Shown here in pieces: positions 18,764-27,337 of a stretch of 59,282 nucleotides of DNA. Origin of the DNA: Victivallis vadensis. GTDB taxonomy: Bacteria > Verrucomicrobiota > Lentisphaeria > Victivallales > Victivallaceae. A program made the translations under genes and the position numbers. Position 1 is the stretch's first letter; the number at the start of each line of letters is the position of its first letter. The notes under the pieces were generated by a model that saw nothing but the letters and a program-made list of their open reading frames with translations, was not told the DNA's origin and ran no database searches. Where the stretch lies: positions 1-59,282 of the forward strand of contig NZ_QEKH01000033.1 in assembly GCF_003096415.1 (NCBI RefSeq), given 5' to 3'.

Positions 18764-21700
18764 ATGAAGCGAAAAGGGAAGATTCCGGCGGCGGCGGGAG
18801 TTGTCGCGGCCTGTGCGATGCTTGGCGCCGGCGAGCTGCCCGGCGGCCCGCTGACGGTCGAAGCCTCCGCCGCCGGATACTATCAGGTGCTGGGGCTGGA
18901 CCGGGAGCGCCGCGACTTCGATTTCAGCGCGACCCTGCTGGCGACCAACCGGCCCGGCAATCTGTTTTTTCCGGGAGAACAGCCGGAGATTACGGTGCAG
19001 GTGCGCAATACCGGCGCGAAAGCGCTGAATCTCACCGGGGAGTGGGTGCTGGTTCCGTGGGGGAACCGGCAGTATCCGGGAAGTTGCTGGCACTCCACAG
19101 CGGAGCGGCTCGGGGAGGAACGGCGGATTCCGGTCAGGCTGGAACTGCCCGCCGGCGGCTTTGCGGACCTGAAGCCGGCGCTGCCGCTGCCGGAGAGGTT
19201 CGGCGGCTATGCGCTGCTGCTCGATCTCGGGAAGGAGCACGGGCGGCGTCTGGTGTGCTCCTTCGCCCGCTCGGTACGCAACGAAGCAAGGCCGGGACGG
19301 TTCCCGCGGCAGGCGGTGGAACTGTTCGACCCCGAGGTGATGGAGCGGCTCGGCTTGAGCGCGGTCCGCTTCGGCGTGCCGTACAACCCCGAAGGCACGC
19401 CGCAGCGCGAACAGCAGGAGCGGGAACTGCGCGAGCTGTGCGCGAAGATGAAAAAACACCATATCGTCGGTGTGCTGGAGATCGGCGCGGGCACGACCGG
19501 TTTTCCGATGGGAGTGGTCCGGCCCCACCTGCTGGAGAACGATGAGATGGTGCCGGAGGGCAAGGCGGATTATGCGTGGCATCCGAAATATGACGAAGAT
19601 TTCCGCCGGTTCGTCGGAGCGATCGTGCGGGAGTACGGCTGGCCGCGCGGTCCGGTGAACGGGATCAAGCTGTGGAACGAGCCGTGGGAAGGACTGTCGA
19701 TCGCCGGATGGGGCGCGGATATGGTGCGCTACCGGGAGCTGTACCGGATCATGGGCGAAGCGACCCGCGCCGCCGAACAGGCTTCCGGCAACCGGGTGCT
19801 GGTCGGCGGCTGCGACTCGTCGAGCAACACCTTCGACAAGCTGTTTCCGGATGGAAGCGGGGAATTCACCCCGTACTTCGATTTTTGCAGCATCCACTAC
19901 CAGGGGCTGACCGCTCCGTCGCTGTACCGGCAGTGGATCGACCGCCCCGGCCGCGACCGGGTGCTGATCTGGGATACCGAGAGCTGGACCGCCAATGCCG
20001 ACGACACCCTCGCGATGGTGATCGCCGCGAACCGGGCGGCGGGCTACGACCGGTCGATGGGGTTCTACTGCGGCTATGCGTTCGGCAACTACGAACACCA
20101 CGCGCCGAACCACAAGGCGCAGGCCGAAGTCATGACCGCCGCCGGTCCGCGGCAGGCCGAGCTGCCGCTCTACTCCTTCCCGATGGCGGCGGCGCTGGGC
20201 GCGGCGCAGAAGTTCATCGGTGAACGGGAGTTCGACCGGCTGGTGTACCCGGAGGGGCTGCCCTATGCGTTCCGGTTCCACGGCCTGGACGGCAACGCCG
20301 ACGACGCGACGGTGGTGATTGCGGGAGACCTCGGCTCCTCGTTTGCGGACTACAGTCGGTATGCGGCGGTCCGGCCCCTGAGTGAGGTCCGGGGCAAGGC
20401 GCGCCGTGCCGCAGAGCTTGACGCGCTCAAACCCGGCACGCCGCAGTGGGAGGAGGCGAAGCGGGAGGCCGCCCGGCGGCTGCCGTTCTTCCGGATCGGT
20501 GACGACAACCTGATCGCGGAGTGGAAAGGGCTGCTGAAACAGCCGTGGGGCTTTGAAGGCGTGACCTTCCGCTTTCCGGCTTCGCCCGGCGCTTACGCCG
20601 TGTACGACCGGTACGGCAACGAGATTGCGCCGCAGGGCGGCGGCTATGTGCTCGACCTCGGCAATGTCAGCCACTTCGTGCGGCCGCTGCGCGCCGGAGG
20701 AGCCGCCGAGATGGACAACGCGCTCCGGCAGGGACAGCTGGAGGGAATGACTCCGGTGGAACTCAAAGCGTATGACTTCCTCGACCCGGTGACGCCCGGC
20801 GCGGTGCTGCGGCTGCAGATACACAATCTGCTGAACCGCGAGCTGACGGGAACGCTGAAGGCTTCGGTCGGCCGGCTGAAGCTCGACTGCCCGGAGCAAC
20901 TGACGCTGAAGCCCTTTGAAACCCGCGAGGTGGCGGTGAAGGTCACGGCGGGAGCCGCCGACCCGGACAACCTGTATCCGGGCAGTTTCGTTTTCGACGC
21001 GGGCAAAGACGGCGCGGCGGAGCTTCGCGACACGATGCGGGTGAACCGGATCGCGCGTAAAACCATTGCGGTGGACGGGAACCTCTCCGACTGGACGGGC
21101 GTGCTGCCGCAGAAAGTGAGCGGCGCGGAAGGCCCGGAGCGTTCCGAAATGGAGGCGGCGTGGCTTCCGTTTGAAAAACTTTCCAGACAGAACGCCGACG
21201 GGCAGGCGGAGGCGAAGCTGGCGGCGGATGACCGGTACTTCTATTTCTGCTGCCGGGTGAACGATCCGCAGCCTGATGCCGGCACCTTCCGCTTCGAGAC
21301 CCTCGACCCCGATCAGTTTTTCTACCCGGAAGTCAGCTATTCGCTCGACCGCGACCGCACTTATACCGTGACCGTCGAACAGGAGAATGGCGCGGTGACG
21401 GCGGCGGCAGGCGTGGAGGCCCCGGAAGGGGGATGGCGGCTCTCCTCGGCGATCCGGCCGGAGTCGGACCGGATGCGCTTCGACTTCACGCTCCCGGCGG
21501 ACCGCGGCACGCTCGTGACCGCCTACTTCCCCTACGGCGACTTCCGGGCGGACCGGAATGCGGAGGTGCGCATGCTGGACAGCGCGACCGGCCGGGTGCT
21601 GGCGGCGCATCCGGTGCGGCGGCTCCGGGAGGGTGGTTTCTTCCGCTTCCTCGCCTCCGGCAAGGTGTCGCTGGAGGTGCAGAACTTCCACCGCTGGGAG

Positions 21701-22504
21701 CCGGGGTCGGGACGGCTGGCGGGCATCTTTTTCGACCCCGCGGCGGAGGCGGCCTCCGGCAACTCCGCGCGTTTTCTCGGCGTGGATGAGGAGCACCCCG
21801 GGTTGTGGCGCGGCCGCTACGGCAGTTCCGGCTGGATTCTGCCCGGCGAAAACCGGCGGCGGCTCTCCGACGGCATCGGGGCGGTGCAGCGGCACGACCG
21901 GGTGCGCCTGACTCACCGCTGGCCGGAGGGGGTGCGCCGTTTCAGTTACCGCAAATGGGCGGTGCTGCCGGACGGCAGCGACGGCGGCTTTTCCAATATC
22001 CAGATCGCTTTCAATTCGATTCCGGCGGACCGCGACCCGGTGATGCTGGACCGGCGTCCCGGCGTCCCCGCCGGATTCATCAACCGCCGCACCTCCGACC
22101 GGGAGTTCGCGTTGAACAAGGTGGCGGACCGCTTCGGCGGCGGCACCGAAATCTGGCGGCTAGAGGTGCCGGATGCGCCGCGCAAGCACTTCTATCCGCG
22201 CCAGCCGAAGGCGGCGTGGGAGGGGGCGGTCAAAGACGGCAGACTGGCGATCCGCAGTGAAAACGGTGTGCGCATCGTCGAGGCGGCGATCCCGTGGACG
22301 GAGATGCCGGAGGTCAAGGCGCTGATGGATGCGGGCAAGCCGGTGAAATTTTCATTCCGCGCCAACCGGGCCGGAGGCGCGCCGGTGGAGTTCGCCCGGG
22401 GCCGTTCGGCGTCGTACCGGGGCGGAATGAGCTTCCACCCCGACTGGAAACCCTGTTATGCCAATGAGATCGAATTTGCATTCGAGCCGAAGGAGGAACG
22501 ATGA
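18764..22504 (+). CDS. Very large exported clan GH-A-type glycosidase with C-terminal CBM9-like region
   Basis: A 1246-residue exported protein. ATG 18764 follows AGGAAAGG and gives a signal peptide (AAAGVVAACAMLGAGE). A beta-rich N-terminal domain (about 30-170) precedes a TIM barrel with acid/base Glu306 in LWNEPWEG and nucleophile Glu406 in WDTESW, 100 residues apart as in clan GH-A (GH39-like). From about residue 768 a CBM9/DOMON-type segment starts with IAVDGNLSDW, and a second beta-rich segment with similar end motifs closes the protein. The next gene starts by ATGA-type overlap. It heads the operon opposite two regulators. The multi-domain layout suggests binding and cutting of insoluble glycans outside the cell; the glycan is unknown. 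Confidence 0.8.
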   Translation: MKRKGKIPAAAGVVAACAMLGAGELPGGPLTVEASAAGYYQVLGLDRERRDFDFSATLLATNRPGNLFFPGEQPEITVQVRNTGAKALNLTGEWVLVPWGNRQYPGSCWHSTAERLGEERRIPVRLELPAGGFADLKPALPLPERFGGYALLLDLGKEHGRRLVCSFARSVRNEARPGRFPRQAVELFDPEVMERLGLSAVRFGVPYNPEGTPQREQQERELRELCAKMKKHHIVGVLEIGAGTTGFPMGVVRPHLLENDEMVPEGKADYAWHPKYDEDFRRFVGAIVREYGWPRGPVNGIKLWNEPWEGLSIAGWGADMVRYRELYRIMGEATRAAEQASGNRVLVGGCDSSSNTFDKLFPDGSGEFTPYFDFCSIHYQGLTAPSLYRQWIDRPGRDRVLIWDTESWTANADDTLAMVIAANRAAGYDRSMGFYCGYAFGNYEHHAPNHKAQAEVMTAAGPRQAELPLYSFPMAAALGAAQKFIGEREFDRLVYPEGLPYAFRFHGLDGNADDATVVIAGDLGSSFADYSRYAAVRPLSEVRGKARRAAELDALKPGTPQWEEAKREAARRLPFFRIGDDNLIAEWKGLLKQPWGFEGVTFRFPASPGAYAVYDRYGNEIAPQGGGYVLDLGNVSHFVRPLRAGGAAEMDNALRQGQLEGMTPVELKAYDFLDPVTPGAVLRLQIHNLLNRELTGTLKASVGRLKLDCPEQLTLKPFETREVAVKVTAGAADPDNLYPGSFVFDAGKDGAAELRDTMRVNRIARKTIAVDGNLSDWTGVLPQKVSGAEGPERSEMEAAWLPFEKLSRQNADGQAEAKLAADDRYFYFCCRVNDPQPDAGTFRFETLDPDQFFYPEVSYSLDRDRTYTVTVEQENGAVTAAAGVEAPEGGWRLSSAIRPESDRMRFDFTLPADRGTLVTAYFPYGDFRADRNAEVRMLDSATGRVLAAHPVRRLREGGFFRFLASGKVSLEVQNFHRWEPGSGRLAGIFFDPAAEAASGNSARFLGVDEEHPGLWRGRYGSSGWILPGENRRRLSDGIGAVQRHDRVRLTHRWPEGVRRFSYRKWAVLPDGSDGGFSNIQIAFNSIPADRDPVMLDRRPGVPAGFINRRTSDREFALNKVADRFGGGTEIWRLEVPDAPRKHFYPRQPKAAWEGAVKDGRLAIRSENGVRIVEAAIPWTEMPEVKALMDAGKPVKFSFRANRAGGAPVEFARGRSASYRGGMSFHPDWKPCYANEIEFAFEPKEER

Positions 22505-25500
22505 TGAAGTACAGACAAGTGCTCTCCGGGGCCGTCCTGGCGGGCGCGCTGGCGCTGCCGGCGGCTGAACTGGTCCGGGTGGATTTCAGCCGTGAGGATG
22601 CGGCGCAGCCGCCGCGCAGCACCGGTTATGTGCCGGGTGAAGTGATCGATCTGCCGACCGGATTGCCGGAGCAGGGGGCGCGGATCGTTTCGGGCGCTCT
22701 GGAGCTGGCGTTTCCGGCCAGTTCGTCGGATGCGGTGTCCGCGTGGTTCGGTGCGTGGAACCTGGAGAGTTCCGGCAGGGTCGGGATCTCTTTCGACCTG
22801 ACGGTGGCGGCTTACCGCGCGCCGTCCGACGGTCGCCCGGAAACGGTGCTTTCCGCCCAGTTGCTCGGCGATCAGGGGCGGAATATCGGCATGTTGACCT
22901 TCGTCAGCGAAGGGCCGGAAAAGGGGATCATCCAGTGGAATCCCGCCTCCGGCGCTCCGGAGCGCTTCGGCGCCTGCCGGGTCGGGGAAACCTATTCATT
23001 TCAAATCAATTACGATCCGGCTTCCGGCGCTGTCGAAGTCACGCGGCAGGGCGGAAAAACGGCGCGGAGCGCGGGAGCGGGGGCATTGCCGTTCCGGCAG
23101 TTCCGCATCGGCTCCGGCTGGGCGGTCGGCGGGCGCGACGGAGCGGCGACGGTCCGGGTGGGCAAGGTCGCGGTCCGCGACGCGGCGAAAGGCGGAAAAG
23201 CGGCGCTGCCGAAGGTGACCGCCGGCCCGAAAACGCCTTCCGGCATCGGGGAGTGGGACGGCAGGACGCTGCAGGCGGAGCTGAAAGGCCCCTATGAGGA
23301 CCGCCTCCAGCAGCAGATACCGTTCGGCTGCACCTCCTATTACCTGACGCCGTGGCGGGCCTACATGGACACGCACCCGGCGTCGCGTTTCGGCAGGATT
23401 CAGGCGGTGAACTGGAGTGATCTCTCCGCGCCGGAGAGCGAGGCGACGATGCGGCTGCTCGCCGAGACGGGATTCCGCAGCTTCCGGCTGGAGATCGGCT
23501 GGGGGCATTTCGGCTTCGACGACGAATCGCAGCTTTCGGCGCGCGAGGTCGAGCGGCTGAAGCTGGTGCTGCCGCTGGCGAAGAAGTACAAGTTGCGCCC
23601 GATGATCCTGCTGAATGCGCACTCCGGCGGGCCGTGTCCGCGCCGGACCGTGCCGGTCGAACTGGCCGCCGCCGCCCCGGCGGGAGCGCGCGAACTGCGG
23701 CTGAAGGGCGGTTTTGCACCGTTCCGCACCGGGCGCACCGGCCTGAACAATCAGGAGCAATGGGTGGCTTTCCCGCTGATCACCGGACTGGTTCCGCAGC
23801 CGGACGGCACGGTGCTCGCGCAGCTCTCCGCTCCGCTGAACAGGGCGGTTCCGGCGGGCAAGGCGGAGCTGACCGAGCTTAAATATGCGCCGTTTTCCGG
23901 CGACGTGCTGGAGGACGGCACGCCGAATCCCGAAGCGCGCGAAACGGTGGACGGCTGGTGCCGCTATGTGAAGCATGTGACTTGCGCGGTGCGGGATATC
24001 CTCGACTCCGGCGACCCGGAGGACGCGGGATTCGATGTGGAGGTGTGGAACGAATACTCCTTCGGCAGCCAGTTCGTGTGGGAACGCAACTACTACCGGC
24101 CCGCCCGGAAGTTCCGCAGCTACCCGGCTTACGCGATCGCCGGAAAGACCACCGCCGATGCCGAGGTGCAGGCGGAGATCGTGCTGCCGCTGACGATCGA
24201 ACTGGTGAACGATCCCGCCATGCGGCTGCCGGGTGTGCGGGTGGTCAGCGGCTTCTCGAACCAGCGGCCGTGGGACAACGGCTCGGAGATGTGGCCGGAG
24301 CAGGCCGGTTTCAGCCGCCATTACTACACCAATCTCGACTGCTCCGACACCTGGCACGACAGCACCGGTTATCTGAGCGCCGCCACCGAAAATCCCGACC
24401 GGCTGCGCCGGCCGCCGCTCGATGCGCAGGGCAAACCGGGCAAGGGGTTCGTGCCGGAGCTGCGTTTTTCCCTGCCCGAATCCCCGTGTTTCGGGATCAA
24501 GACCGAATTCATGATCCGCGATATGCAGCCCTTCCCCGGACCGTGGGCGCACCACCACCGCTTCAGTCACCCCGGCACCGGCAGACCGGCGCTGTTGTGG
24601 GAGACGGAGTTCAACACCTATCGGCGTCCCTTCGCTGAATTTCTGGAAAAAGCCTACGGCGTGAAGCGGGGCGATCCCCGGCTCCAGCCCGTCTTGCAGG
24701 CGGTGGCGGCCAAGGCGCTGGTTCGCAGCTTCGTGTTCTACTGCCACAAGGGGATCGACACCTTGTTCGTCTTTGCGGTGCGCAACGGCGAGGATGAGTT
24801 CAGCATTTTGCCGGAGGCCTATTTCCGTGCGCTGGCCCGCAACCGCTATCAGTTGAACGACGAGGTGCGCCGGGCCGCCGGGCCGCAGATCGCGGCCGCC
24901 TCCAACCTGAACCGTCTGCTGGGCGGCGCGGAACCGCTGGTGAGCACCCGCCGCCTGACCGTGCGGAAACTGGTCGAACACCGCCCCCGCCTGGTGTTCC
25001 GGGGAGACGGCACCGCCGCCGCGCCGGACCGCTTCCACCGCGACGATTTCGCCTGCCTGCCGTTCCAGCTCGACGCATCGAGTTATGCGGTAGGATATTA
25101 CGTAGTGACCCGCGACCTGCTGCACGGCTGGAATCCGCAGCTTGACCTGCTCGATCCGCGCCGCTACGAAATGCCGGAACAGCGGTTCGACCTGACGCTC
25201 GGCAACCTGAACGGCACTGGCGCGAAGCTGGAAATTTACGACCCGATCCTCGACCGCACTTTCCCGGTCCGACCGCTGGCCGCCTCCGGCGACACGCTGA
25301 CCGTGCCGCTGCCGACCGTGGACTATCCGCGCTTCCTGATCGTGCGCGAAAAGGAGGCCGGGCCGCTGGTGGGGGCGCCGGAACTGAAGCGCACCGGTCC
25401 CGACTCCGCGGAACTCGCCTTTACGCCGAACGTCTCCGGGCAGGCCGAGATCAGCTGGGGGGCATTCCCGGAACGCCGCGGCGGCGGTTCCGTGACGGTA

Positions 25501-26070
25501 TCGGCCGAGGCAGGGCGGCGGCGGACGGTGGGGCTGAACGGGTTCCGGCCGGAATACGGCGTGCGGATTGCGCTCCGTGCCGGGAAGCTGGCCGCCGTCT
25601 GGCCGCAGTGGGACCACGATGTGGCCGGAGTATTGGAATTCCGCCAGACCGGCGGCAATATCGCCAAACCGGAACGGACCGCGTTCCTGCCCGACTTCGC
25701 CCCGGAGGCCCGCCGGATCGCCGCGGTAAAGCCGGACGGCTCGTGGGAGCGGGACGGGGAGGGATTCCGGCGCGGCGGCGCCCGGCTGTACCGGGTGCCC
25801 GGGGGAGCGGAGGAGACCGCCGCGCTGCTGCCGGTGATCGCCCGTTCCGACCGCCGGAACGCCGCGATGGTCGAATTCGGCGGCATTCCGGCCTGGCTGG
25901 TGGTGTACGATCTGGATCCGACCATGCACCCCGACCGGAAAAATCACGCATTCAGTTACCTGATCCTGCCGGGCAGCAACGGCAGCTGGATCGTGGAAGT
26001 TCCTGAAAAGAGCGACCGCAAAATCATGGAAGCATTGTTGAAAACCGTCACGCTGAGTGAAAACAAATAG
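22501..26070 (+). CDS. Very large exported clan GH-A-type glycosidase
   Basis: A 1189-residue exported protein. The start overlaps the previous stop (ATGATGAAG; ATG 22501 or 22504). A signal peptide (VLSGAVLAGALALPAAE) is followed by a lectin-like beta-sandwich (about 30-240, FDLTVAAYRAPSDG, FRIGSGW), then a TIM barrel with probable acid/base Glu518 in VWNEYSFG and nucleophile Glu701 or 703 in LLWETEFNTY. The two acids are about 185 residues apart, more than in the other enzymes here, because of an inserted region. The C-terminal part is beta-rich. It is co-transcribed with the previous glycosidase and with the pseudopilin 12 nt downstream. Family and substrate not assigned. Confidence 0.75.
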   Translation: MMKYRQVLSGAVLAGALALPAAELVRVDFSREDAAQPPRSTGYVPGEVIDLPTGLPEQGARIVSGALELAFPASSSDAVSAWFGAWNLESSGRVGISFDLTVAAYRAPSDGRPETVLSAQLLGDQGRNIGMLTFVSEGPEKGIIQWNPASGAPERFGACRVGETYSFQINYDPASGAVEVTRQGGKTARSAGAGALPFRQFRIGSGWAVGGRDGAATVRVGKVAVRDAAKGGKAALPKVTAGPKTPSGIGEWDGRTLQAELKGPYEDRLQQQIPFGCTSYYLTPWRAYMDTHPASRFGRIQAVNWSDLSAPESEATMRLLAETGFRSFRLEIGWGHFGFDDESQLSAREVERLKLVLPLAKKYKLRPMILLNAHSGGPCPRRTVPVELAAAAPAGARELRLKGGFAPFRTGRTGLNNQEQWVAFPLITGLVPQPDGTVLAQLSAPLNRAVPAGKAELTELKYAPFSGDVLEDGTPNPEARETVDGWCRYVKHVTCAVRDILDSGDPEDAGFDVEVWNEYSFGSQFVWERNYYRPARKFRSYPAYAIAGKTTADAEVQAEIVLPLTIELVNDPAMRLPGVRVVSGFSNQRPWDNGSEMWPEQAGFSRHYYTNLDCSDTWHDSTGYLSAATENPDRLRRPPLDAQGKPGKGFVPELRFSLPESPCFGIKTEFMIRDMQPFPGPWAHHHRFSHPGTGRPALLWETEFNTYRRPFAEFLEKAYGVKRGDPRLQPVLQAVAAKALVRSFVFYCHKGIDTLFVFAVRNGEDEFSILPEAYFRALARNRYQLNDEVRRAAGPQIAAASNLNRLLGGAEPLVSTRRLTVRKLVEHRPRLVFRGDGTAAAPDRFHRDDFACLPFQLDASSYAVGYYVVTRDLLHGWNPQLDLLDPRRYEMPEQRFDLTLGNLNGTGAKLEIYDPILDRTFPVRPLAASGDTLTVPLPTVDYPRFLIVREKEAGPLVGAPELKRTGPDSAELAFTPNVSGQAEISWGAFPERRGGGSVTVSAEAGRRRTVGLNGFRPEYGVRIALRAGKLAAVWPQWDHDVAGVLEFRQTGGNIAKPERTAFLPDFAPEARRIAAVKPDGSWERDGEGFRRGGARLYRVPGGAEETAALLPVIARSDRRNAAMVEFGGIPAWLVVYDLDPTMHPDRKNHAFSYLILPGSNGSWIVEVPEKSDRKIMEALLKTVTLSENK

Positions 26071-26082
26071 GGGGATGGAAAG

Positions 26083-27324
26083 ATGAAAAAGTCACACGAT
26101 CGTTCTCTGTGGGATATCCGGGATTTCGCCTTTGGCGACCAAGGCGCTTCGCTCTTGCACCCCGACCGGGCGGCAAGGTGCCGCTGCCGGGGGCGCGCGC
26201 CAATGCCCCTTCGGGGGGCGCGCGGCTGGCGGAGACAAACAAGATTACAGTTGGCCCTTTATGCCGCTCTGCGTGAAAGAGAGGGGCTCGGGGGAGAGAA
26301 AGCGGCGACTTGCGCCGCGTCTCTTCCCGTACCGAATATCCCTAACCTTTCACATACTCCCGGCAAGTTCTCACGCCTCTGCCAATGCTCTGCAAGCGGC
26401 AAGTCGGAGCAAAAACGTGAAGTTGCCTTTCCGCAAAAAAGCGGGAAGACAACTTCACGTTATTGCGGATCTTCTTCCCGCTGCCGACCGACCGCCCTTC
26501 CGCACTGCACCGCCTCGTACCCGGCACCGGCACCTTGCCGGACGCAGGGGGCGCGGGGGGCGGCGGACACGCCCCCCGCATACCGTCGCGTAAGGCCGAC
26601 CACCGTAAGATTCACCCTTATTGAGCTGCTCGTAGTGATAGCGATCATCGCAATTCTGGCGAGTATGCTGCTGCCCGCTCTGAACCAGGCGCGGGCGCGG
26701 GCGCAGAAGATTTCCTGCACCAACAACCTGAAACAGCTCGGCACCGGACTGGGACTGTACATCACCGATTACGGTCCGTTCTTCCCGGTGTACAGCAGTC
26801 CGACCGACTACTGGATGCGGGGCTGGGGAGGGACGCTGCTGCCGTATGTGGTGCCGAAACGGGAGGACGGGGTGGTTTCGCCGAAGAGCGGCAAGCTGTA
26901 CCACTGCCCGCTGGACCCGATCCCGGAACTGGCGGTCGGCTTCGGCGGTTTCGGGGAAATTTCGGCGCGCCGGAGCTATGTTTTCAACCAGGGAAAAGGG
27001 CTTGCTTCATCCGACGGCAACCAGTGCATCTATGTGGATCTGACGAAGCTGGACCGCAAGGACTCCAACGGCTCCGGCGCTCCCGGCATCATCGTGGACG
27101 GGATGAAGCGTACGAATACCGAGGGCGCGGTCGGCACCTATGACGCGAGCGCCTGCGACTACTGGGGGCTGATGAACTCCGGTGCGTACATGGGCCATCC
27201 CGACAACTCCCGGAACGCGCTGCGGCCGGATTTCTCGGTGTTCAGTTCCAACGAGGCGGCCTTTATCAACGAAGAGACGATCAAGCCCGGTTTCTATTAT
27301 GAGACCAATGCGATCCTGAAATAA
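26083..27324 (+). CDS. Pseudopilin-like protein with 176-residue repeat-derived leader
   Basis: A 413-residue reading frame. AGGGGGATGG precedes ATG 26083, which encodes MKKS. The prepilin signal [20 protein letters not shown] does not begin until residue 177; from there on it is an ordinary pseudopilin ([22 protein letters not shown]). Everything between is the dispersed repeat R3 translated in frame, rich in Arg, Pro and Cys. No start codon lies close before the true signal, so translation must run through the repeat if the protein is made. The C-terminal H-X9-DG motif is degenerate (H, nine residues, then PD). It lies 12 nt behind a glycosidase and 13 nt before the next gene. It may be a functional protein with a long leader or a gene on its way to decay. 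Confidence 0.75.
   Translation: MKKSHDRSLWDIRDFAFGDQGASLLHPDRAARCRCRGRAPMPLRGARGWRRQTRLQLALYAALREREGLGGEKAATCAASLPVPNIPNLSHTPGKFSRLCQCSASGKSEQKREVAFPQKSGKTTSRYCGSSSRCRPTALPHCTASYPAPAPCRTQGARGAADTPPAYRRVRPTTVRFTLIELLVVIAIIAILASMLLPALNQARARAQKISCTNNLKQLGTGLGLYITDYGPFFPVYSSPTDYWMRGWGGTLLPYVVPKREDGVVSPKSGKLYHCPLDPIPELAVGFGGFGEISARRSYVFNQGKGLASSDGNQCIYVDLTKLDRKDSNGSGAPGIIVDGMKRTNTEGAVGTYDASACDYWGLMNSGAYMGHPDNSRNALRPDFSVFSSNEAAFINEETIKPGFYYETNAILK
26105..26605. repeat. Dispersed hairpin-rich repeat, copy R3, inside a pseudopilin gene
   Basis: The largest copy. It begins with ATCCGGGATTTCGCCTTTGG, contains a forward core GGCAAGGTGCCGCTGCCGG at about 26171 and an inverted core CCGGCACCTTGCCGG at about 26526, so cores flank the element as inverted repeats. 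Inside lies a long hairpin (about 26415-26460) with outer arms ACGTGAAGTTG and CAACTTCACGT around an A-rich loop. Its outer limits coincide with the leader part of the pseudopilin frame. Limits approximate. Confidence 0.75.
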
Positions 27325-27337
27325 GCGGTTGAACACT

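Noticed and set aside
18650-21916. 1088-residue open frame on the minus strand
   Set aside because: It is the antisense shadow of the 18764 glycosidase in G+C-rich sequence, with Arg/His/Pro-rich content and no domain.
22996-25947. 983-residue open frame on the minus strand
   Set aside because: Antisense shadow of the 22501 glycosidase; composition is not protein-like.
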